Of a stretch of DNA of 5,087 nucleotides, positions 1-4,383 are shown one piece after another. How positions within the stretch are numbered: position 1 is the stretch's first letter; every line of letters starts with the position of its first letter. This DNA is from an uncultured Collinsella sp. (lineage in GTDB: Bacteria > Actinomycetota > Coriobacteriia > Coriobacteriales > Coriobacteriaceae): the NCBI GenBank assembly GCA_947001705.1, contig CAMQHT010000061.1, positions 1-5,087 of the forward strand, in the 5' to 3' direction. Under the pieces are notes generated by a model. That model was not told the origin of the DNA and searched no databases. It saw only the letters and a list, made by a program, of their open reading frames with translations. Position numbers and translations under genes: made by a program.

Positions 1-112
1 CGGAGGGCCCGCCCGCCCACCCGACCTGGGTTTTGATTTTCAAACAAAATAAACAACCCCCCCCAAACCACCACCGCCCCCCCGTGGGCTGTGGGCCCGG
101 GGGCCCCCCGCT
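1..112. other. Low-complexity C-rich contig end, probable artefact
   Basis: Runs of C and GC-only blocks dominate, and no coding or RNA structure is credible. The right end of the window degrades into G runs. Both ends therefore become poly-G when read outward, the signature of no-signal base calls in two-colour sequencing at contig edges. The boundary with real sequence, near 112-121, is approximate. Treat any open frame here as meaningless. Confidence 0.75.
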
Positions 113-121
113 TCGTTTGTC

Positions 122-178
122 GGTGCAAAGAAACCTGACCCTTTTACACCACCATAAAGGTGCCTGTCCCCTTTGTGG
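122..178 (-). repeat. Tandem pair of related hairpins downstream of the bactofilin-like gene
   Basis: Two adjacent inverted repeats are seen. The first has arms 122-129 and 143-150 (GGTGCAAA with TTTACACC, one G-U pair). The second has arms 152-160 and 170-178 (CCATAAAGG with CCTTTGTGG, one mismatch). Read on the minus strand, both loops carry a related core, GGACAGG and GGTCAGG, and both have AAAGG or AAAAGG to the left, so the units look like diverged copies. They lie 11 bases past the stop codon of the minus-strand gene. No U run follows either hairpin on the minus strand, so an intrinsic terminator is not supported. A dispersed intergenic repeat (REP-like) or a transcript 3'-end stabiliser is more plausible. 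Confidence 0.5.
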
Positions 179-188
179 CGGTTGGTGG

Positions 189-1334
189 CTAAGCGGTGGG
201 GAGTCCTGGCGTGTTAGCCGGCTGCTGCGGCTTGAGGCGGGCGTTGCGCCAGATGATTTGGATGATGTAGCCGAGCGTGAAGACAAAGGCCACGCCGCTG
301 ATGAAGCCGCCTACGAGGGGGATTGCCGTAAGCGCGCCCGCGATCACGCCGCCGGCGGCTGCCATGGCGTAGCGGTTCTGGTTGTGTCCGACCATGCGGG
401 CAATGGCGCAGCCCGCGAAGGCACTCGACACCAGCGCGATGCCAATAACACCGCACATGAGGGCTCCGGCAAGCGACAGACCAGCGATAGAGATAATTAG
501 CAGTAGGACGGCGGGGACGATAGCAATCGTGCCCAGAAGACCGCTCACCCACAGGGGCATGGGGCGCTGGTGGAGCATGCCGGCGGCGCTGGCGGTTGCG
601 CGCGGAAAGACGAGTTCGAGCAGTAAGGCGACAAAGCAAGTCGAGAGTGCCGCGGCGACGATACCGCCGATGGCATCGTTAACGGTGGAAGTATCCTCGC
701 TCTCGGTGCGGTCGATCTTGAGCGCGCCGACCTCGGCTCCCGCGGCGCGCTCGGGGTCCTCGGAGACGTGCGCGTTCACGGTGCCGGTGATGTGGGCGTT
801 CTTGCCCAGGATGAGCTTATCGGCCCAAACCTCGACATCGCCCTCGACGGTGCCATCGATAGTCACCGTATCGCCCGCAAGCGCTGCCGACTTGGTAGAG
901 CCGCGCAGGGCAACCGTCTCGCCTATCGCATAGAAACAGTTGGCGGTGCTGTCGGAATTGAGCACGACATGCTGGCCGGCAACGGTCACGCTGCCATCAA
1001 CCGTAGTCTTGGCAATGTCGATGGTGCGCGCCGCCAAGCGGACGGCGCCGCCCACCGTGCAGTCGCGGATGGAGAGGCTCTCGCCTGCTGCAATTATGTC
1101 GCGGCCGATGGACGCATCGTCCAAGTTGAGGGCCTGACCTGCCCAGTACAGGTCACCTTCGACGCCGGACGAATTGGCGTCATTGTCGGTCGCAAGTACG
1201 TTGCCTGCGGTGTCTGTGCCGGCGAACGACGCCGTGGGAAGTGCGGTGACCGCTAGGGCGACGAGCGCGAATAGGATCGTGATGCGGACCCACGCTTTAC
1301 GGCGCTGGGTCGACGGGAATTGATTACAGGGCAT
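189..1334 (-). CDS. Exported bactofilin-like beta-solenoid membrane protein
   Basis: A protein of 381 aa. Residues 1-38 look like a signal peptide: basic RRK at 11-13, a hydrophobic core at 18-32, and possible cleavage after ASFA. Residues about 57-190 contain roughly eight turns of about 18 residues with G-D/S-V and G-x-x-V-x-I patterns (for example VEGDVEVWADKLIL), as expected for a polymer-forming (bactofilin, DUF583-type) right-handed beta-solenoid. About five membrane segments follow (222-243, two in 262-315, two in 322-362). Basic residues lie in the loops predicted to be cytoplasmic and in the C-terminal tail. This puts the solenoid outside the membrane, unlike classical cytosolic bactofilins. 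The ATG at 1334 is chosen because AAGGA lies 7 bases upstream; the longer frame starting with TTG at 1382 has no ribosome binding site. The gene follows the TRIC-like gene by 106 bp on the same strand, so co-transcription is possible. A role in envelope scaffolding or sensing is inference only. Confidence 0.8.
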   Translation of the reverse strand: MPCNQFPSTQRRKAWVRITILFALVALAVTALPTASFAGTDTAGNVLATDNDANSSGVEGDLYWAGQALNLDDASIGRDIIAAGESLSIRDCTVGGAVRLAARTIDIAKTTVDGSVTVAGQHVVLNSDSTANCFYAIGETVALRGSTKSAALAGDTVTIDGTVEGDVEVWADKLILGKNAHITGTVNAHVSEDPERAAGAEVGALKIDRTESEDTSTVNDAIGGIVAAALSTCFVALLLELVFPRATASAAGMLHQRPMPLWVSGLLGTIAIVPAVLLLIISIAGLSLAGALMCGVIGIALVSSAFAGCAIARMVGHNQNRYAMAAAGGVIAGALTAIPLVGGFISGVAFVFTLGYIIQIIWRNARLKPQQPANTPGLPTA

Positions 1335-1440
1335 AGTGAATCCTTCGTCAGATGCTCGACATACACCTAACAGGGTACCCAACGCGTGGGCGCTCTAAAA
1401 GAACCTCTCGGTTGCATTTCGAAGGGTCGTGCCGTGCTGT

Positions 1441-2130
1441 TTACTTTTTACGGTGCAAGAAGCGCGCGATATCTTCTTCGGTGGGGCTTTTGATGTCAAA
1501 GCGCAGCGAGAGCCAGCGCAGACCCATGGTCACGACAACGCATACGACCAGCGCGGCGACATTGCTCATAATGCCGCTCATAACGAGACACACATAGCTT
1601 GTCGATCCGGCGATGGCGGCGATGGCATAAAAGTTAGTACGTTGGAAAATGCCCGGAACCACGCCCATAAAGCCATCGCGCAACATGCCGCCGCCCACCG
1701 CGGTGAAAAAGCCCATCATGATGCACACCGCCGGTGCAAAGCCGTAGACCAGCGCCTTGTCTGCTCCAGTGGCGGCGTAGATGCCGACCGAGATGATGTC
1801 GAGCAGGGGAATGAGTTTTTCGGGCTTGTCGACGATTGCCGGGAAAATATAGATGATGGCTGCCGTGGCAATGGAAAGCGGCAGCGCCATTGGCTGGTTG
1901 AGGATGTAGACGTTGCCCACCTGCAGCGTCATGTCGCGTAAAAGACCGCCGCCCAAGCCACAGACCACGGCGAGCGCAACTGCACCCACCAGGTCGAGTT
2001 TGTGCTCGCGCGCGACCAACACGCCCGAGATTGAAGCCGCGACGACGGCGAACATTTCGAGCCAAAACGGGATGGCGACCATGGCATCCGTGGCGTGTGA
2101 GGTAACGGTCATAGCGGCGACGACGGGCAA
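1441..2130 (-). CDS. TRIC / UPF0126 family membrane channel protein
   Basis: A protein of 229 aa when started at the TTG at 2130. About seven hydrophobic segments are visible (roughly 21-40, 47-65, 82-101, 107-124, 127-147, 165-185, 190-208). The family hallmark is present twice, as GLGGGLLRD at 58-66 and VGGGMLRD at 145-152, reflecting the internal duplication. Prokaryotic members of this family (YadS/YicG-like, formerly UPF0126) form trimeric channels for monovalent cations in the inner membrane; some are annotated as glycine transporters. The frame stays open to 2328, but the extra N-terminal residues are proline- and arginine-rich and unlike the family, which begins near the IPFWLEMFAV segment. 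The TTG has AAAGGA 7 bases upstream. The ATGs at 2112, 2082 and 2247 lack a comparable site. The protein ends in a basic cytoplasmic tail. Its relation to the downstream bactofilin-like gene is unknown. Confidence 0.85.
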   Translation of the reverse strand: MPVVAAMTVTSHATDAMVAIPFWLEMFAVVAASISGVLVAREHKLDLVGAVALAVVCGLGGGLLRDMTLQVGNVYILNQPMALPLSIATAAIIYIFPAIVDKPEKLIPLLDIISVGIYAATGADKALVYGFAPAVCIMMGFFTAVGGGMLRDGFMGVVPGIFQRTNFYAIAAIAGSTSYVCLVMSGIMSNVAALVVCVVVTMGLRWLSLRFDIKSPTEEDIARFLHRKK

Positions 2131-2310
2131 GATGGGGTCCTTTGGATTACGGATTTGGACAATGCCCGTACATAGTACATGTTCGGCGCCGATTGCGACC
2201 CTATTGCTCGGCAAACGGTCAGGACTGGATGCGGGCGTAGGTTCCATGTTTGGGGATCTGGGTCGATGCTGAACGCGATGGGGGCGTGGTTGAATAGGAG
2301 GGATGTCTAA

Positions 2311-2331
2311 ATTTTGAGCAGCGCTCAAAAT
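2311..2331. repeat. Perfect 9-bp inverted repeat with 3-base loop
   Basis: ATTTTGAGC and GCTCAAAAT flank the bases AGC. It lies about 180 bases upstream of the TTG start of the TRIC-like gene. It could be an operator or a short hairpin. No poly-U follows on either strand, so I do not call it a terminator. Confidence 0.5.
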
Positions 2332-2336
2332 ATATC

Positions 2337-2356
2337 CGGTCGGCTTACGCCGACCG
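2337..2356. repeat. Perfect 8-bp GC-rich hairpin
   Basis: CGGTCGGC and GCCGACCG flank the loop TTAC, immediately after the preceding inverted repeat and before a terminator-like hairpin. The function is unknown. As the second of three stacked hairpins it may belong to a compact terminator or attenuator block between the tRNA genes and the TRIC-like gene. Confidence 0.5.
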
Positions 2357-2365
2357 CGCTGCGCT

Positions 2366-2390
2366 AAAAACGCGCCACTGGCGCGTTTTC
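2366..2390. terminator. Bidirectional intrinsic terminator
   Basis: AAAACGCGCC (2367-2376) and GGCGCGTTTT (2380-2389) form a perfect 10-bp stem around ACT. A T run follows on both strands: TTTTC-TTT on plus, TTTTT on minus. On the minus strand it would stop any transcript reading through from the serine tRNAs before it reaches the TRIC-like gene. On the plus strand no gene that it would terminate is visible. Confidence 0.7.
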
Positions 2391-2410
2391 TTTACGCTCC
2401 GCGCCCTGGC

Positions 2411-2435
2411 GGGTTCGAATCCCTCCTCCTCCGCC
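2411..2435 (+). repeat. Detached tRNA-Ser 3' end (possible attachment-site remnant)
   Basis: These 25 bases are identical, in inverted orientation, to bases 2501-2525, the T-arm and 3' acceptor strand of the tRNA-Ser(CGA) gene. They include GGGTTCGAATCCC and then the pyrimidine-rich acceptor half. Identity stops on both sides: base 2410 breaks the T-stem, and the base after GCC is G instead of the A of CCA. No acceptor 5' half, D-arm or anticodon arm lies upstream, so this is not a tRNA gene. Such 3' fragments are typically left where an integrase uses a tRNA 3' end as attachment site. A remnant of a second, deleted tRNA-Ser is the alternative. Confidence 0.65.
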
Positions 2436-2461
2436 GTATTTGCTTGTAAGGGACTCTAAAC

Positions 2462-2490
2462 AAAAAAGCCCCCGTTTTCGGGAGCTTTTT
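2462..2490 (-). terminator. Intrinsic terminator of the serine tRNA transcript
   Basis: On the minus strand AAAAAGCTCCCG pairs with CGGGGGCTTTTT around AAAA (12 pairs, one of them U-G) and ends in a T run. It begins 10 bases past the CCA end of tRNA-Ser(CGA). The plus-strand version has a C-A mismatch at the same place, which favours function on the minus strand. Confidence 0.8.
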
Positions 2491-2499
2491 CAACCAAAA

Positions 2500-2590
2500 T
2501 GGCGGAGGAGGAGGGATTCGAACCCTCGTGACCTTATACAGGCCAAACGGTTTTCGAGACCGCCGCATTCAACCACTCTGCCACCCCTCC
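2500..2590 (-). tRNA. tRNA-Ser (anticodon CGA)
   Basis: A 91-nt tRNA including an encoded CCA. The acceptor stem GGAGGGG pairs with CTCCTCC (one G-U). The D-arm has GCA/TGC. The anticodon stem GCGGT/ACCGT encloses the loop CTCGAAA, so the anticodon is CGA and it reads UCG. The long variable arm typical of serine tRNAs (GGCCT pairing with AGGTC) is present, as is a perfect T-arm GAGGG-TTCGAAT-CCCTC. The discriminator is G, as expected for seryl-tRNA synthetase recognition. It is the second gene of a two-tRNA minus-strand cluster. I see no clear promoter of its own in the 48-bp gap before it. Confidence 0.95.
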
Positions 2591-2599
2591 GCGTGGGGT

Positions 2600-2630
2600 A
2601 AAAACAAAGCAGGCTCGAAGGCCTGCTTTG
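2600..2630 (-). terminator. Terminator-like hairpin between the two serine tRNAs
   Basis: CAAAGCAGGC (2605-2614) and GCCTGCTTTG (2621-2630) form a perfect 10-bp stem with a 6-base loop. On the minus strand it is followed by TTTTT (2604-2600). It starts 8 bases after the CCA end of tRNA-Ser(GGA), so it looks like that gene's terminator. It lies upstream of tRNA-Ser(CGA), however, and would cut off that gene unless there is read-through or a hidden promoter. Confidence 0.75.
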
Positions 2631-2638
2631 GAATTAAC

Positions 2639-2729
2639 TGGCGGAGAGTCAGGGATTTGAACCCTGGAGACGCTTTTGACGCCTACACGATTTCCAATCG
2701 TGCTCCTTCGGCCACTCGGACAACTCTCC
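2639..2729 (-). tRNA. tRNA-Ser (anticodon GGA)
   Basis: A 91-nt tRNA including an encoded CCA. The acceptor stem GGAGAGT/ACTCTCC is fully paired. The anticodon stem CACGA/TCGTG encloses TTGGAAA, giving anticodon GGA, which reads UCC and UCU. It has a long serine-type variable arm (AGGCG pairing with CGTCT), a perfect T-arm CAGGG-TTCAAAT-CCCTG and discriminator G. It is the first gene of the minus-strand tRNA pair and starts about 10 bases past the predicted transcription start. Confidence 0.95.
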
Positions 2730-2745
2730 GTTAAATGCGAAAGTC

Positions 2746-2773
2746 AGTATACACGAGGAATCGCAAAGTGCAA
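2746..2773 (-). promoter_or_regulatory. Sigma70-type promoter for the serine tRNA genes
   Basis: On the minus strand, TTGCAC (2773-2768), a 16-base spacer and TATACT (2751-2746). The predicted start near 2739 leaves a leader of about 10 bases before tRNA-Ser(GGA). Read one base upstream, TTTGCA gives a 17-base spacer. Confidence 0.7.
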
Positions 2774-3134
2774 ACAGAAAAGTTGGCATTTTTTAAAACG
2801 CTTGGCCGTGCTTGGCGCTGCAGTGGGGCTTGAGGTGCCAAAAAACGGCTTCCGACCAGCGTGGTTGATCAACTCAATTGTTCAAAAAAGGGTATTCATA
2901 AGCGACTTGGCAATGAATTTAAAAATCTTTGGGTGGTGCTGTGGGCCACTGGTATGCATTTTGCGACCACAGCCTTGTGCCCGTTAACCTGCGGCTTGGC
3001 TCAGCTTGTCCCCACGGCACCGTATCTTGTCAACAGATCCGTCAAGCTTTTGGTCAGCATTTGGTTGGAATGCGCATGAAACGTCGTGTGAGTATGGGCA
3101 TATGTGGAGGTCATGAGGTTGTAGCTGCATATTC
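2774..3134. other. Intergenic region between tRNA-Ser and the rpsF operon
   Basis: A 361-base stretch separates the divergent tRNA and rpsF promoters. It is more AT-rich than the flanking genes. The short open frames have no family resemblance, no convincing ribosome binding site and unbiased codon use, so I call no gene. It holds a perfect palindrome GTTGATCAAC at 2864-2873, a 7-bp inverted repeat GCTGTGG/CCACAGC (2938-2944 and 2967-2973), and two nonamers that each differ by one base from the actinobacterial DnaA-box form TTGTCCACA (3006-3014, 3027-3035). None of these is enough to assign a function. Confidence 0.6.
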
Positions 3135-3141
3135 TTGCAGC
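3124..3141. promoter_or_regulatory. Inverted repeat overlapping the rpsF -35 box
   Basis: GCTGCA (3124-3129), spacer TATTCT, TGCAGC (3136-3141). The right half overlaps the -35 hexamer TTGCAG of the rpsF promoter, the usual position of a repressor operator. With only 6-bp arms it could be chance. Confidence 0.35.
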
Positions 3142-3163
3142 CTGGGAGGTTGAAAGATATTAT
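3135..3163 (+). promoter_or_regulatory. Promoter of the rpsF-ssb-rpsR-rplI operon
   Basis: TTGCAG (3135-3140), a 17-base spacer and TATTAT (3158-3163), close to the vegetative sigma-factor consensus. The predicted start near 3170 gives a leader of about 65 bases before the rpsF ATG. It is the only near-consensus pair I found in the 480 bases upstream of rpsF. Confidence 0.8.
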
Positions 3164-3179
3164 TACCAAGTCTTTTCCT

Positions 3180-3229
3180 GCTTCAGGCGCACCTTCACGA
3201 CCTGAAGCCACATTTGCCCAGAGGAGGTG
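3180..3229 (+). promoter_or_regulatory. rpsF leader hairpin with anti-Shine-Dalgarno loop (candidate S6:S18 autoregulatory site)
   Basis: GCTTCAGG (3180-3187) and CCTGAAGC (3201-3208) form a perfect 8-bp stem around a 13-base loop. Within the loop, CACCTTC (3190-3196) can pair with GGAGGTG (3223-3229), the rpsF Shine-Dalgarno sequence, with six Watson-Crick pairs and one G-U. This would make an H-type pseudoknot that hides the ribosome binding site. In several phyla an S6:S18 complex is known to bind an rpsF 5' UTR structure and repress translation. I could not match this leader base for base to the published motif, so the link is inference. Confidence 0.6.
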
Positions 3230-3234
3230 ACAAT

Positions 3235-3528
3235 ATGAAGGCTTATGAACTGCTGTTCTTTGTTGACCCGTCGCTCGACCCCGAGACTCGTCTCGCTGTT
3301 ATGAAGCGTATCGATACCACGATCGCTGAGGGCGCTGGCAAGGTCGACTCCGTTGACGAGTGGGGCAGGCGCAAGCTCGCCTACGAGATCAACGACCTCA
3401 CCGATGGTGACTACACCCTCATCAACTTCCACGCAGATCCTACCCAGATCGCCGAGCTTGATCGCGTCCTGCGCATCACCGACGCTGTGGTCCGCCACAT
3501 GATCGTCCGTCGCGACGACCAGGAGTAA
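3235..3528 (+). CDS. rpsF: 30S ribosomal protein S6
   Basis: S6, 97 aa, is a small-subunit platform protein that heterodimerises with S18 on the central domain of 16S rRNA. The sequence shows the N-terminal strand KAYELLFFVDPSL, the family core WGRRKLAYEI at 43-52, and the C-terminal DAVVRHMIVRRD at 83-94, all in the expected order for the alpha/beta fold. The length fits the short form that lacks the acidic tail of the Escherichia coli protein. The ATG at 3235 is chosen because a strong GAGGAGGTGA lies 7 bases upstream; the frame extends to a TTG at 3214, but that would place the ribosome binding site inside the gene. It is the first gene of the operon, 48 bp ahead of ssb, and its leader can form a structure that masks the ribosome binding site. 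Confidence 0.97.
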   Translation: MKAYELLFFVDPSLDPETRLAVMKRIDTTIAEGAGKVDSVDEWGRRKLAYEINDLTDGDYTLINFHADPTQIAELDRVLRITDAVVRHMIVRRDDQE

Positions 3529-3576
3529 GACTGTCGTTTTGGACTGGGCTTGTGCCCCAAGAGGAAGTAGTGAGTT

Positions 3577-4029
3577 ATGAGCATCAATCGAGTGAACATC
3601 ACCGGTAACCTCACCCGCGATCCCGAGCTGCGCGCCACTGCCGGCGGAACCCAGGTTCTGTCCTTTGGCGTCGCCGTGAACGATCGTCGCCGCAACGCGC
3701 AGACTGGCGAGTGGGAGGACTATCCCAACTTTGTCGACTGCACTATGTTCGGCACCCGCGCCGAGGCCGTGAGCCGTTTCCTGGCAAAGGGAAACAAGGT
3801 CGCGATCGAGGGCAAGCTGCGCTACAGCTCTTGGGAGCGCGACGGCCAGCGCCGGAGCAAGCTTGAAGTCATCGTCGATGAGATCGAGTTTATGAGCTCC
3901 CGTGGTGGCCAGGGTGGCTACGATCAGGGCGGTTACGCCCCCGCAGCTCCCGCGCCCGCAGCACGTCCTGCCGCACCGGTGGCCACGCCGCCCGCGGTCG
4001 ACGTCTACGATGAGGACATCCCGTTCTAA
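3577..4029 (+). CDS. ssb: Single-stranded DNA-binding protein
   Basis: SSB, 150 aa, coats single-stranded DNA in replication, repair and recombination and recruits partner enzymes. An OB-fold spans about residues 1-108: it starts MSINRVNITGNLTRDPELR, then has VDCTMFG at 53-59 and the KLRYSSWE strand at 80-87. A disordered linker rich in Gly, Pro and Ala follows (109-141). The protein ends in the acidic tip DEDIPF, the docking peptide for SSB-interacting proteins, so the gene is complete. The ATG at 3577 has GAGGAAG about 9 bases upstream. It is placed between rpsF and rpsR, as in many Gram-positive bacteria and actinobacteria, and probably shares their promoter and the S6 leader. The gap to rpsR is 72 bp and contains a strong hairpin. 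Confidence 0.97.
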   Translation: MSINRVNITGNLTRDPELRATAGGTQVLSFGVAVNDRRRNAQTGEWEDYPNFVDCTMFGTRAEAVSRFLAKGNKVAIEGKLRYSSWERDGQRRSKLEVIVDEIEFMSSRGGQGGYDQGGYAPAAPAPAARPAAPVATPPAVDVYDEDIPF

Positions 4030-4056
4030 GGGTTGTTCACCTATTTTTGAGTGAGA

Positions 4057-4082
4057 GGCGGCTTCGGTTCGCCGAAGTTGCC
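4057..4082 (+). promoter_or_regulatory. Stable UUCG-loop hairpin between ssb and rpsR
   Basis: GGCGGCTTCGG (4057-4067) and CCGAAGTTGCC (4072-4082) make an 11-bp stem with two G-U pairs around a UUCG tetraloop. No U run follows, so it is not a terminator. It sits 19 bases before the rpsR ATG and just ahead of its ribosome binding site. It may tune rpsR translation, protect or process the mRNA, or act as a second protein-binding site. Confidence 0.6.
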
Positions 4083-4101
4083 AAATGAAAGGTATTTTGA
4101 C

Positions 4102-4368
4102 ATGGCTAATGATTTTTCTGCACGTCAGCCGCGTCGTAAGTACTGCCAGTTCTGCAAGGAGAACACTGAGTTCATCGACTATAAGGACACTCAGCTTCTC
4201 CGTAAGTACATGACCGACCGTGGCAAGATCAAGCCCCGTCGCGTCACTGGCGCTTGCACGCAGCATCAGCATGACATCGCCAACGCCATCAAGCGCGCCC
4301 GCGAGATGGCTCTCCTGCCGTACACCGTCCCCGTGGTTTCCTCTCGTGGCAACCGCGACCGCGGCTAA
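4102..4368 (+). CDS. rpsR: 30S ribosomal protein S18 (zinc-binding C+ form)
   Basis: S18, 88 aa, partners with S6 on the 30S platform. Family features seen are RKYCQFCKEN (12-21), IDYKD (25-29), LLRKYMTDRGKIKPRRVTG (32-50) and HQHDIANAIKRAREMALLPY through the C-terminal helix. Cys15, Cys18, Cys52 and His55 form a CxxC...CxxH set, the zinc-chelating (C+) variant; many bacteria carry a zinc-free (C-) form instead. The ATG at 4102 is preceded by GAAAGGT, 8 bases upstream. The longer frame from the GTG at 4051 runs through the hairpin and lacks a ribosome binding site, so I reject it. The gene lies 15 bp upstream of rplI and is surely co-transcribed with it. Confidence 0.97.
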   Translation: MANDFSARQPRRKYCQFCKENTEFIDYKDTQLLRKYMTDRGKIKPRRVTGACTQHQHDIANAIKRAREMALLPYTVPVVSSRGNRDRG

Positions 4369-4383
4369 GAAGGGAGACGCATC

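Noticed and set aside
33..500. 155-codon plus-strand frame at the left end
   Set aside because: It begins in the low-complexity artefact, crosses the tandem hairpins and then runs antisense to the bactofilin-like gene.
382..1256. Plus-strand open frames opposite the bactofilin-like gene
   Set aside because: They are frame shadows of the minus-strand gene, which has a signal peptide, solenoid repeats and a ribosome binding site.
2297..2435. A complete plus-strand tRNA-Ser ending at 2435
   Set aside because: GGAGGGA at 2297 could mimic an acceptor 5' strand, but the interval is 139 bases, holds three unrelated hairpins and has no D-arm or anticodon arm.
2676..3153. Several plus-strand open frames of 72-103 codons between tRNA-Ser and rpsF
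   Set aside because: They overlap one another, partly run through the tRNA gene, lack convincing ribosome binding sites and show no recognisable domains.
3539..3560. Short hairpin (GGGC-TTGT-GCCC with an outer TTG/CAA) between rpsF and ssb
   Set aside because: A 4-bp core stem with a bulge is too weak to call a regulatory element.
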